Shown here: positions 35,446 through 45,400 of the stretch, piece by piece
How the letters are laid out: every line of letters starts with the position of its first letter
Position numbering within the stretch: position 1 is the first letter of the stretch
NCBI GenBank assembly: GCA_963806455.1
Contig: CAWDXZ010000006.1
Location: 372,001-436,000 of the forward strand
From: Bog-756 sp963806455
GTDB taxonomy: Bacteria > Actinomycetota > Acidimicrobiia > Acidimicrobiales > RAAP-2
Direction: 5' to 3'
DNA: 64,000 nucleotides
Position numbers and translations under genes: made by a program
The notes under the pieces: model-generated
Database searches by the model: none
Told to the model about the DNA's origin: nothing
The model's input: only the letters and a program-made list of their open reading frames with translations

Positions 35446-37280
35446 CCGAGCCGCTTCGCATCGCCAACTGCTCGGGCTTCTACGGCGACCGGCTGTCGGC
35501 GGCCCGGGAGATGGTCGAAGGCGGCCCCATCGACGTGCTCACCGGTGACTGGCTGGCCGAGCTGACCATGCTCATCCTGTGGAAGGGCTACCGGCGCGAC
35601 TCCTCCAAGGGCTGGGCCCACACCTTCCTCACCCAGATGGAAGAGGTCCTCGGGACCTGCGTCGACCGTGGGATCAAGGTCGTGACCAACGCCGGTGGGC
35701 TGAACCCGTCCGGACTGGCCGACCAGGTGCGCCTCCTGTCCGAGCGGCTCGGGCTGTCGGTGTCGGTGGCCCACGTCGAGGGCGACGACCTCCTCCCCCG
35801 CATCGGCGAGCTGGTGGCGGCCGGGCACCCTCTCGCCCACCTCGACACCGGCCGTCCGCTGGTCGAGGCGACCGGCGAGGTGGTGTCGGCCAACGCCTAC
35901 CTCGGGGGGTGGCCCGTGGTCGAGGCCCTCTCGGACGGGGCCGACGTGGTCGTCTGTCCCCGCATCACCGACGCCTCGCTGGTGGTGGGGCCGGCGGCCT
36001 GGCACCACGGGTGGTCGCCGACCGACTGGGACCGCCTGGCCGGGGCGGTGGTGGCCGGCCATGTCATCGAGTGCGGGCCTCAGGCCACCGGTGGCAACTA
36101 CGCCTTCTTCACCGAGGTGAGCGGCGTGGACCATCCCGGCTTTCCCATCGCCGAAGTGGCCGACGACGGATCGTCGGTGATCACCAAGCACCCGGGCACC
36201 GGCGGGGAGGTCTCGGTCGGGACGGTCACCGCCCAGCTGCTCTACGAGATCGGCGGCCACGACTACCCCAACACCGATGTCGTGGCCCGGTTCGACACCA
36301 TTCGCCTCGACCAGGAGGCCGAGGACCGGGTGCGGGTGTCGGGGGTGCGGGGGGAGCCGGCCCCCCGTGATGTCAAGGTGTGCCTCAACCTGCTCGCCGG
36401 CTGGCGCAACACCATGACCTTCGTGCTCACCGGGCTCGACATCGAGGAGAAGGCAGCGCTGACGCTGCGCGCCCTGGAGGAGTCGCTCGGCGGGACCCAC
36501 CGGTTCGCCGAATTCGACGCCCGGCTCATCCGCTCCGACAAGACCGACGCCCCGGTCAACGCCGAGGCCACCGCCTCCTTGCGCATCACGGCGAAGGACC
36601 CCGACCCCGACCGGGTCGGACGCAGCTTCTCGGGGGCGGCCACCGAGCTGGCCCTGGCCGGCTACCCGGGGCTCCACCTGACCGGCCCGCCGACCTCGGC
36701 GACCGACTACGGCGTCTACTGGCCCGCCCTGCTCCCGGCCGAGCTGGTCACCCCGCGGGTCGTCCAAGCCGACGGCCGGACGATCGAGGTGCCCCACACC
36801 GCCAACTCCGCCGACTCCGCCGACACCGCCGACACCGCCCGTGCCGCGGGCCCGGACCACGGGACCGGGAACCGCTCACCCGACCGGGACCCGGTCCGTG
36901 GTGCCCCGGTGGCGGGGGTCCCCGCCGGCCCCACCCGGCGGCTGCCCCTCGGCACCATCATCGGTGCCCGCTCCGGTGACAAGGGGGGCAACGCCAACGT
37001 CGGGCTGTGGGCCCGGTCGGCCGCGTCCTGGCGATGGCTCGAGTCGTTCCTTTCCGTCGAGAGGTTCCGGTGCTTGCTCCCCGAGGCCGACGGCCTCGAG
37101 GTCCGGCGGTACGAGTTCCCCAATCTGTCCGCCCTCAACTTCGTGGTCGTCGGCCTGTTGGGGGAGGGCGTGGCTTCCTCCACCCGGCCCGATCCACAGG
37201 CCAAGGGCCTCGGCGAGTACCTTCGGAGCAGGTTGGTGGACATTCCCGTCGACCTGCTGGCGAGCCACCGCGAGGAGTAG
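35442..37280 (+). CDS. AtuA/DUF1446 family protein
   Basis: 612 residues. Residues 1-440 are the AtuA core (RIANCSGFYGDRLSAAREMV, VTNAGGLNPSGLADQVR, VVEALSDGADVVVCPRITDASL, GPQATGGNYAFF). A repetitive linker of Ala-Asp-Ser/Thr follows (HTANSADSADTADTA, about 448-465), then a C-terminal AtuA-like domain (RSGDKGGNANVGLWAR). AtuA is required for acyclic terpene utilisation in Pseudomonas, but its reaction is unknown. GTG 35442 overlaps the biotin carboxylase TGA. Position between carboxylase and acyl-CoA dehydrogenase supports a citronellyl/isoprenoid or branched acyl-CoA pathway. Confidence 0.92.
   Translation: MTEPLRIANCSGFYGDRLSAAREMVEGGPIDVLTGDWLAELTMLILWKGYRRDSSKGWAHTFLTQMEEVLGTCVDRGIKVVTNAGGLNPSGLADQVRLLSERLGLSVSVAHVEGDDLLPRIGELVAAGHPLAHLDTGRPLVEATGEVVSANAYLGGWPVVEALSDGADVVVCPRITDASLVVGPAAWHHGWSPTDWDRLAGAVVAGHVIECGPQATGGNYAFFTEVSGVDHPGFPIAEVADDGSSVITKHPGTGGEVSVGTVTAQLLYEIGGHDYPNTDVVARFDTIRLDQEAEDRVRVSGVRGEPAPRDVKVCLNLLAGWRNTMTFVLTGLDIEEKAALTLRALEESLGGTHRFAEFDARLIRSDKTDAPVNAEATASLRITAKDPDPDRVGRSFSGAATELALAGYPGLHLTGPPTSATDYGVYWPALLPAELVTPRVVQADGRTIEVPHTANSADSADTADTARAAGPDHGTGNRSPDRDPVRGAPVAGVPAGPTRRLPLGTIIGARSGDKGGNANVGLWARSAASWRWLESFLSVERFRCLLPEADGLEVRRYEFPNLSALNFVVVGLLGEGVASSTRPDPQAKGLGEYLRSRLVDIPVDLLASHREE
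36797..36842. repeat. 9-base repeat encoding an Ala-Asp-Ser/Thr linker in the AtuA gene
   Basis: Copies of GCCGACTCC/GCCGACACC encode A-D-S and A-D-T units that join the two AtuA domains. Likely a flexible linker grown by slippage. Confidence 0.65.
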
Positions 37281-37284
37281 GGCC

Positions 37285-38448
37285 ATGGACTTCATCGAAT
37301 CGGACGAGATGCAGATGCTGCGCGAGGCGGTGAGCGCCATCGCCTCGAAGTTCGGGCACGACTACTACGTGAAGAAGGCACACGCCGACGAGCGCACCGA
37401 CGAGCTGTGGAACGCCGTGGCCGAGCAGGGGTTCCTCGGGGTCAACGTGCCCGAGGAGTACGGCGGCGGCGGCGGCGGGATCAGCGAGCTCGCCGCGGTG
37501 CAGGAGGAGCTGGCCGCGGCAGGCTGCCCGCTGCTGGTCATCGTGGTGTCACCGGCCATCTGTGCCACCGTCATCGGCCGGTTCGGCACCGAGGCGCAGA
37601 AGCAGCGGTGGCTGCCGCGGTTCGCCACCGGTGAGCTCAAGATGGCGTTCGCCATCACCGAGCCCGATGCCGGTTCGAACTCCCACAACCTGTCGTTGAC
37701 CGCCACCAAGGACGGCGACGTCTACCGCCTCAACGGCTCGAAGTACTACATCTCCGGGGTGGACGAATGTGAGGCCATCCTGGTCGTCACCCGCTCGGGG
37801 GTCGACCCCGACACCGGGCGCGGTCGCTTGTCCCTCTTCGTGGTGGACACCGACACCCCCGGGCTCGAGGCCCAGGTGCTGCCCGTCGAGATCACCGCGC
37901 CGGAGAAGCAGTACACCCTGTTCTTCGACAACGTGCAGGTGGATGCCGACCGGCTCATCGGGTCCGAAGGCGAGGGTCTGCGCCAGGTGTTCGTGGGCCT
38001 CAACCCCGAGCGCATCCTGTCGGCGGCCACCGCCAACGGGATCGGCCGCTACGTCCTCGGCAAGGCGGCCGAGTACGCCAACGGACGCCAGGTGTGGGGC
38101 ACCCCGATCGGTCGGCACCAGGGGATCTCCCACCCCTTGGCCAAGGCCAAGATCGAGGTCGAGCTGGCCCGGTTGATGACCGACAAGGCCGGCTGGCTGT
38201 TCGACAACGCCGGTGACACCGCCGCCACCGGCGAGGCGGCCAACATGGCCAAGTACGCCGCCGCCGAGGCGGCGCTGGCCGCCGTCGACCAGGCCATCCA
38301 GACCCACGGCGGCAACGGCATGTCCACCGAGTTCGGCCTGGCCGACATGTGGGGCATGGCCCGGCTGCTCCGGATCGCCCCGGTCAGCCGGGAGATGATC
38401 CTCAACTTCGTGGCCCAGCACTCCCTGGGGCTGCCCAAGTCGTACTGA
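37285..38448 (+). CDS. Acyl-CoA dehydrogenase
   Basis: 387 residues, normal length. VNVPEEYGGGGGGISELAAVQEELAAAG, AFAITEPDAGSNSH, LNGSKYYISGVDECEAI and the C-terminal IQTHGGNGMSTEFGLADMWG region match the FAD-dependent fold. The catalytic Glu is not the one of the medium-chain type and may lie at the position used by isovaleryl- or citronellyl-CoA enzymes. GAGGAG six bases before ATG 37285 is a strong ribosome site. Last gene of the carboxylase operon, so it likely introduces the double bond that the carboxylase then needs. Confidence 0.93.
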   Translation: MDFIESDEMQMLREAVSAIASKFGHDYYVKKAHADERTDELWNAVAEQGFLGVNVPEEYGGGGGGISELAAVQEELAAAGCPLLVIVVSPAICATVIGRFGTEAQKQRWLPRFATGELKMAFAITEPDAGSNSHNLSLTATKDGDVYRLNGSKYYISGVDECEAILVVTRSGVDPDTGRGRLSLFVVDTDTPGLEAQVLPVEITAPEKQYTLFFDNVQVDADRLIGSEGEGLRQVFVGLNPERILSAATANGIGRYVLGKAAEYANGRQVWGTPIGRHQGISHPLAKAKIEVELARLMTDKAGWLFDNAGDTAATGEAANMAKYAAAEAALAAVDQAIQTHGGNGMSTEFGLADMWGMARLLRIAPVSREMILNFVAQHSLGLPKSY

Positions 38449-38736
38449 GCCGACGGCACCGGGCCTCGACACGGGGCCTGGCCCGCGGCGGCGGCATCGG
38501 CGCGGCGGCCTCGGCGGGCGGCCGCCCGATCCCTCCTTGACCCGTGCACAGGTGGAATTACGCGTATCGAAGCGTGCACCCCCGGGCTTACCGTGCCAAT
38601 CAGTCCCATGGAACGGTCAACCACCTCATCCCACCGGCCACACCCCCCCGCCAAGGACTCCCCACGTCCGTCGACCAGGCACGGGATGGGTGAATTCGCT
38701 ATAGGAAGCGCTGGAAGAGGCCGACAAAGAAGGCCT

Positions 38737-41421
38737 GTGAGCCCGTTCCGCAACCCTCCGCGCCCCGACACCCGGCCTCATCGAACCCGGCGTGGCGACG
38801 AAGGCGTCAGCCTCATCGAGGTGCTGGTGGCCTTCGTGGTCCTCATGATCACGGTGGTCCCCCTCGTCTACGTGCTCAATTCGACGCTGGCCGGCGCCAC
38901 CAACGCCCGTCAGCGGGAGGCCGCCGTACAGCTGGCCGACTCCTGGATCGAGATCCTGTCCAATTCCACGCCCCCGACCGCGGGCGACGGCTCGATACTC
39001 ACCAATACACCGCAGACCCCGACCGCACCCGCCGGGGCGATCACCCCGAAGTCCACCTACGCCGGGACCAACTTCGCCGTGACGGCCAACTACTCGTTCC
39101 AGTCGGTGAACCAGATTGGACAGTCCGACCTGTGCACCGACGAGGAACCCCCGAGCCCCTCCCATCCGGGCGTCATCCAGCTCCAAGTCAAGGTGACCTG
39201 GGACAACCTCAAGCAGTCCGTCACCGATACCACCAACATCAACTACCCGAAGCCGGGACTGCAGACTCAGGGGTTCCTCGCCGTTCAGGTGACCAACGGA
39301 GGGGCGACCGACGTCCACGGGAACTCGTCGCTCACCCGGCTCGGGGTGGTCCCCATCACGGTGTCGGGTGGTTCGCTCGGATCACCCCTCGTCCTCAACC
39401 CCGATCCGAACGGCTGTGCCTTCGCCCAGGTCCCGGTGGGCACCTACACGCTGCAGGTCGGCCAACCGGCAAACGGGAGCCTGGCCGGGTACAGCGGCGT
39501 CCCCGCATTCGTCGACACCGGTGGAAACACGTCGGAGACGTTCAGCGAGTCGGTGAACGTCACCGCGGAGACGACCGCCACCGTCACCTTCGACGAGGGG
39601 ATCAACGGCTCCGTCTCATACGGGGGGGCCTCGGCCGTGGACGGCGGAGTGACCTGTCCGGGGACCACCGGACTGACCTGCCTCACCCTCGGCAACGGAA
39701 CCTCCAATGCCTCGGCCGCCTGGGGCGGGGACGGATCCACCTGGACCTCGACGTCCCTCGGCGGCGCGACCAATCTGTCGCAGGTCGGCTGCACCACGGG
39801 CAGCACCCCGACGTGTGTCGGGGTCGGTTACAAGGCGAACGGAGGGACCGACGCCGGCACCATCCTGACCACCGGGTCGAACCTGGGCACCGTCCATTCG
39901 GACGCGGCGCCGTCCGGCGTCACGGACATCACCCAGGTGGCCTGCCCCACCGGCAACGGCTGCTACGCCCTGGCGACGACAAGCTCGGGACCGGAGCTCC
40001 TGGAGGGCGCGGTCGGGCAGACCTCCCCACTCCAGGACACCTGGACGGCGATCAACCCCCCGTCATCGGCCCTCAGCTCGCTCTCGTCGATCGCCTGTGT
40101 GCCCACGACGACCATCTGCATGGTCGGTGAAGTGGGCTCGTTCGAGGGTGGGGCGTCGGCCGCGGGTGTCCTGCGTCTCGACGGCGACCCGGCGACGGTT
40201 GCCTCCAACCCGGCCTGGACCCCCACCTACACCCTCGAGGGACCGCCCCCCAACCTGGTGTTGGTGGGAACGATCACGTGCCCGAGCGCCTCACTGTGCC
40301 TGGCCACCGCCACCGGCGACTCGACCAGCCCGTTCGATCCGACCGTCCTGTCGGCCCCGGTCGCCGCCACCGGTCCCGACAACTGGGCCACCGAGCCCAC
40401 CTTCCCCACGGGCTCAGGTTCGGTGACGGACCTCTCCTGCACCTCGACGGACTGCGTGGCCATCGGTACCGCGGGCGGCGGCCCGGCGGTGTGGACGGGT
40501 GACCTGACCAACTCGCCCCACGACTGGGCCCAGGTGGCGAGTGGGTTCCCCGGGATCCCCACCTCAGTGTCGGCGGTCACCTCGGTCTCCTGTGGTGCGC
40601 CATCGGGAGCGGACAAGGCCGACTGCGTGGTGGCGGCGACGGCGACATCCCAGTCGGTGCCGGGCGAACTGCTCGAAGGCTCATTGAACGGCAGTTGGGC
40701 GTGGAACCCGACGACCGCCCCGACCGGCTCACCCGTCCTGTACTACACCGGCCTCGCCTGCCAGGCGGCAGGGAGCGGCGGATCGACCTGCGCCGCGGCC
40801 GGGGCGACGGCCGGAGGCCCGGTCATCGTCACGGCCTCGCACCCGACCGACAACACGTGGAACGTGCAGACCCCGTCGTCACTTCCGGGGGCCACCGTGG
40901 CCGGAATCCCCCTCGAGACGTCACCGGCCACGCTGTCCAGCTGGACGACCCAGGTCACCCAGGCCCAGGCCCTGCCGGCCAACGCCACCAGCCTCCCCAG
41001 CGTGCTCTACCCGTTCGCCAGCGGGTACTCGATCGTCGCCGGCGACTGCCCGTCGGAGGTCACCAGCTTCTCGACGGCCTCGCTGTCGGCATCGCCCGGC
41101 GGGACCGCCTCGGCGACCGTCCCGCTCGGACTCCTCCCTCTCCAAGTGGTGAACCCGAACGGCAGCGCGGCCAGCGGGGCCACGGTCAGGCTCACCTCCA
41201 CCCAGTGCTCGGGAACCGACTCGTACACGTTGCCGACCACCGACGCCCTCGGCGTGACCCAGACATCGATTCCATTCGGCACCTATTCCTACGCGGTCAA
41301 CGGGGTGCAGGTGGCGAACACCACCATCACCGTCGCGAGCAACCTGGTCACGGTGACGGACTCCTCGCCGTCCAGCTCCACGTCCACCTACCTGCCCGGC
41401 CCCGTGCTGGTGCTGTCGTGA
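38737..41421 (+). CDS. Prepilin-like protein with large Cys-pair repeat (propeller-like) extracellular region
   Basis: 894 residues from GTG 38737, with AAGAAGG just upstream. A 23-residue basic leader ends in RRGDEG, followed by VSLIEVLVAFVVL: type IV prepilin cleavage after Gly, Glu at +5, then a membrane helix. Residues about 185-280 resemble a CnaB/carboxypeptidase-regulatory fold. Residues about 305-690 hold eight repeats with paired Cys (e.g. ACPTGNGC, TCPSASLC, SCTSTDC), probably one per beta-propeller blade. A second CnaB-like domain ends the protein. First of three genes laid out like pilV-pilW-pilX. Unusually large for a minor pilin. Confidence 0.8.
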   Translation: MSPFRNPPRPDTRPHRTRRGDEGVSLIEVLVAFVVLMITVVPLVYVLNSTLAGATNARQREAAVQLADSWIEILSNSTPPTAGDGSILTNTPQTPTAPAGAITPKSTYAGTNFAVTANYSFQSVNQIGQSDLCTDEEPPSPSHPGVIQLQVKVTWDNLKQSVTDTTNINYPKPGLQTQGFLAVQVTNGGATDVHGNSSLTRLGVVPITVSGGSLGSPLVLNPDPNGCAFAQVPVGTYTLQVGQPANGSLAGYSGVPAFVDTGGNTSETFSESVNVTAETTATVTFDEGINGSVSYGGASAVDGGVTCPGTTGLTCLTLGNGTSNASAAWGGDGSTWTSTSLGGATNLSQVGCTTGSTPTCVGVGYKANGGTDAGTILTTGSNLGTVHSDAAPSGVTDITQVACPTGNGCYALATTSSGPELLEGAVGQTSPLQDTWTAINPPSSALSSLSSIACVPTTTICMVGEVGSFEGGASAAGVLRLDGDPATVASNPAWTPTYTLEGPPPNLVLVGTITCPSASLCLATATGDSTSPFDPTVLSAPVAATGPDNWATEPTFPTGSGSVTDLSCTSTDCVAIGTAGGGPAVWTGDLTNSPHDWAQVASGFPGIPTSVSAVTSVSCGAPSGADKADCVVAATATSQSVPGELLEGSLNGSWAWNPTTAPTGSPVLYYTGLACQAAGSGGSTCAAAGATAGGPVIVTASHPTDNTWNVQTPSSLPGATVAGIPLETSPATLSSWTTQVTQAQALPANATSLPSVLYPFASGYSIVAGDCPSEVTSFSTASLSASPGGTASATVPLGLLPLQVVNPNGSAASGATVRLTSTQCSGTDSYTLPTTDALGVTQTSIPFGTYSYAVNGVQVANTTITVASNLVTVTDSSPSSSTSTYLPGPVLVLS

Positions 41422-41447
41422 CCGGCCTCCGCCGGAGAGGGGCCTCG

Positions 41448-42452
41448 ATGCGGGCCCGCTGGAAGGAACGCCACCGCGACGAATGGGGAATGACCCTCAC
41501 CGAGGTGCTGCTGGCCTCGACCCTCCTGGTCGTGCTCCTCACCCTGGTCGCCCTGACGATGAACGTGCTGACCAAGGTCAGCGGAACCGTGAACAGCCAG
41601 TACCAGGAGTACGACCAGGCCCTACCGGCCCTCGCCCCGCTCCAGACGCTCCTCCGAGCCGAGGTGGAGCCGGCTGCGCCCAGCGGTGCCGGCGTGCCCA
41701 CCGCGGGGTTCGCCCAGTACACCGCCTCGTCGGTCAACTATTCATTGAACTTTGCCGTCCAGTTCTACGCGAATGTCGGGACGGCCTACAACAACCTGAC
41801 CTCGGCGGGGACGACGGCCGGCCCGGCCAAAATCGTGGCCCTGGAGGTCGACCAGAGCGGCAATCCGGTCACCTCCTCCACCAGTTGCACGACATCGAGC
41901 CCGTGCACGTTCCAGGTCCGCCGGTACCTGCCCATCGTCAACAGCGGGATCTCGACCTGCCCGGTGGCCACCAACGGCGGGGCGGGCCCGTGCCAGTACC
42001 CCACCACCTACACGCTCATCACCGATGCGGCCGATGTGGTCAACAACCCGTCGGCAACCTCGGGGGGTGTGCCCCAGCAGCCCATCTTCACCTACAGCCT
42101 GTTCGACCCGAACTGGCCGGCGGGCTCGAACAGCACGGGCACCGGCGTGCTCCTCACCGCCGGGCAGGTACAGAACAATCTGATCACCGGCCTCCGGTCG
42201 GCTCCCTACAACTATCCGACCGACACCCAACAGCTCACCGCCTGTGCCGCCAGCAACGCCACTTACCCCACCCCGGCCATCGCCTGTCCGCTCGACGCCG
42301 TCCAGAGCGTGGGGGTCGACCTCATGGTGGCGAGCCGGGGCTCGGGACCCAACGGCACCGTCGAGAACCAGACGGTCGTCTACCGGTACCCACCCACCGG
42401 CAGCGGTAGCTCCACCATCTATCCCTACCAATTCACGAGCGCAGTGGGGTGA
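41448..42452 (+). CDS. Prepilin-type protein (PilW-like)
   Basis: 334 residues from ATG 41448, with GGAGAGG seven bases upstream (GTG 41418, which overlaps the previous stop, is the alternative). Leader RHRDEWG, then MTLTEVLLASTLLVVLLTLV: prepilin peptidase site with Glu at +5. The rest is a Ser/Thr/Asn-rich extracellular domain with several Cys pairs (TSCTTSSPCTF, ISTCPVA, CQYP). This resembles PilW-type minor pilins that seed pilus assembly. It overlaps the next gene by four bases. Confidence 0.8.
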   Translation: MRARWKERHRDEWGMTLTEVLLASTLLVVLLTLVALTMNVLTKVSGTVNSQYQEYDQALPALAPLQTLLRAEVEPAAPSGAGVPTAGFAQYTASSVNYSLNFAVQFYANVGTAYNNLTSAGTTAGPAKIVALEVDQSGNPVTSSTSCTTSSPCTFQVRRYLPIVNSGISTCPVATNGGAGPCQYPTTYTLITDAADVVNNPSATSGGVPQQPIFTYSLFDPNWPAGSNSTGTGVLLTAGQVQNNLITGLRSAPYNYPTDTQQLTACAASNATYPTPAIACPLDAVQSVGVDLMVASRGSGPNGTVENQTVVYRYPPTGSGSSTIYPYQFTSAVG

Positions 42453-45400
42453 GCAGCGTGACCCGAGGACCCGGCAGCAGACTCATCGAACGGTGGCGAC
42501 AGACGGCTCGGCGCCACAGAGCGTCCGTCTCCGACCGCGGGCAGACCGCACTGGTGGCGGTGGTGGCCCTGTCGGTGAGCGCCACCTTGATCACCGGCGT
42601 ACTGGTGACGACGGTGATCCATTCCTACCCCCTCCAACAGGCCAAGTCGGTGCAGCTCTACGCCAACCGCGCCCTCGAGGCCGGGGTGAATGCCTACGTG
42701 ACCGCGCTCAACACCAACCCGAGCCTGGCCGAGTGCAACAGCAACACCAACGGCTCGGGCATCTGCAGCGGCATCAACTACGGAGAATGGAACTTCGTCC
42801 CCAACTCCAACACGTCAGGTGCCGACGCGGAGTACTACGCATTCGGCAATCCCCAACCGACCTTCGATCCGACCACCAACGCACTCACCAGCCTCTCGGT
42901 GCAGGTGGCGGGCGCGGCTCAGGACAATGCCGCCACCAACCACTACCTCTTCGATCAGGAGACGATCTCGCTCACCCCGGCCAACGGGTTCCTCAAGAAC
43001 GTCTGGTGGTCCAACTTCGAGTCGTACAGCCCGAGCGGCAACTACAGCAACTGCAACTACAACTGGAATCTCAACTACAACATCGACAACGCCAATGTCG
43101 CGTGCAGCCCCGTCTACTTCGGTCCAGGCGACTACCTGTTCGGCCCGGTGTACACCAACGACTCGGTATTCGTGAGCGGGGACGGCACGACGTCGAACTC
43201 CCCCTCCTTCGGCACGTCAGGCGCCGGCGGCGCTCCGTCGCCTGTCACAACCGCCGACCCCAACTGTCTGTTCGTCGACGACAACAACGGGATGAGCGGG
43301 GGCACCAACAACTGTGCCCGGGCGAGTGGCGAGGTTGCCCTCTACGACACCACCAACAGCGCCTACGGAAAGCCGGTCGAGACGCCGCCGGCCAGCGACT
43401 CCCAGTTGGGTGTCATCGCCAGCCATGACGGTTGCCTCTATTCGGGCCCGACCCAGATCACCCTGTCGACCGATGCCAACGGCAATGGACAGATGACCGT
43501 GGTCAGCCCCGACACCATCGAGAGCACGGTCAACGTCAACGGCACCAACTACACCTGGGACAACAACAACATCAGCTCCAACCTCAACCAGTGCCCGAAC
43601 AACGGAACCGCGCCCCTGCCGGACAACGGCGTCGTCTTCGTCCAGACGGCGCCCAGCAACCAAACGCAGCAATGGGCCAACCCGCTCGACGACCCCGTGG
43701 ACAACACGGTGACCAATCTCGCCTCCAACCCCAGCTCACCCCAGGCCGGGCGGGCGGTCACCCTGACCGCCACCGTCACGTCGGTCAGCAACCAGATCGA
43801 CAACAACGCGACGGTGGCCTTCAGCCAGACGACCAACAGTGGTTGGGGTGGTAAGCAGACGGCCGTCATCAATTCGTGCTCGGCCGTCACCCTCTCGAAC
43901 CCGGTGGCAGTCGTCCCCGCCACCAACCCGCCGACATACTCGTCGACGGCGACCTGCTCGACGACCGAGTCGAACAGCGGGACCGGGGCGTTCTCCGCCG
44001 CCTACAGCGGGGGCAACAGCACCGGCTCGTCCTCGGCCAACCTCGGCCAGACCTACACCCTCAACCCGGCGAAGGGCTACGGTCCCTATGCCCAGGTCAG
44101 CGCGGGTGGGTGCTCGAGCTGCTACTACGGCCAGACCAGCGCGCCCGACTCCGAGGGGGACGCGTTCGTCAACGGCACACTGTCGGGGCAGTTGACCATC
44201 GGATCGGCCAACAACGTCATCGCCGACGGCAACATCACCTACAACGACTGCACCTGGGGGACCGGCAACGGCGGATCCACCTTCTGCCCCTACAACAAGA
44301 GCGGCACCAACGACGTCCTCGGGCTGATCGCCCAGAACTACGCCGAGATCGGTCGCCCCATTCAGACCTCCACCAGCGGCAGCAACCCCACCGTGGCCCC
44401 GTCCTGCGCCGGGACTCCGGCAGCCACCTGCGACCCCTCCAACGGCGGCAACGGGATCACCATCGACGCGGCCCTACTGGCCCTCAACCAGTCCTTCGTC
44501 GTCAACAATTACGCCGCGGGCGGAACGGAGGGGAACCTGACGGTCTACGGCTCCATCCAGCAGTACGCCCGAGGCCCGATCGGCACGTTCGGCTACTCGT
44601 CCACCGGCTACGTGAAGCACTACACCTGGAACCCGCTTCTCGACTTCGTCTCCCCCCCGAGCTACCTGGTCCCGTCCACCGCCTCGTGGGTGCTCCAGTC
44701 GATCAGCACCAATGCCGGTACCGCCGGCACCAGTGTCTGCCCCAGCCTGCTCGGCCCCTACGGTTCACCGGGCGGCACGTTCCTGACCCAGTACTGCTCG
44801 GCGTCGACCGGGGGCCTGCCCAACTATCCCTCGGCGACGGCCCCCTCCCCACCGACCATCGGGACAGCCACAGCCAACACCAACGGATCGGTCACCGTGA
44901 CCTGGACCGATCCCTCGAGCAACGGATCGCCGATCACCGGGTACTCGGTGAGCCCCTACCCGAGTTGCTCGGGGTGCACCGGCGCCTCCGTGTCGGGAGG
45001 ATCCGCCACCTCCACCACCATCTTCGGCCTCACCGGCGGGAGCTCGTACACGTTCACGGTGTCGGCACTCAACGCGTTGGGCATCAGTGACTCCTCGGGC
45101 CGGTCCAATTCGGTGACCATCCCGAGCGTCCCGACCGCCCCGACCAATGCGGCAGCCGCGGTCCAGCCCAACGGGACGGTCACGGTGAGCTGGACCGATC
45201 CGACCAACAGCGGGTCACCGGTCACCGGCTACACCGTCATCCCCAGTCCGGCCTGCCCGGGTTGCACCGGGATGTCGGTCTCGAGCGGGACCGCCACCTC
45301 GTCGACCATCGGGGGCCTGACGTCGGGAGCCGCCTACACGTTCACGGTCACGGCCACCAACGCCATCGGCACCAGTACTCCATCGTCGGCGTCGAACTCG

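Noticed and set aside
38449..38736. Extra coding sequence or promoter upstream of the prepilin gene
   Set aside because: The longer in-frame start at 38593 adds Pro/Arg-rich sequence unlike a prepilin leader. I saw no convincing promoter; a TTGACC near 38537 lacks a matching -10.
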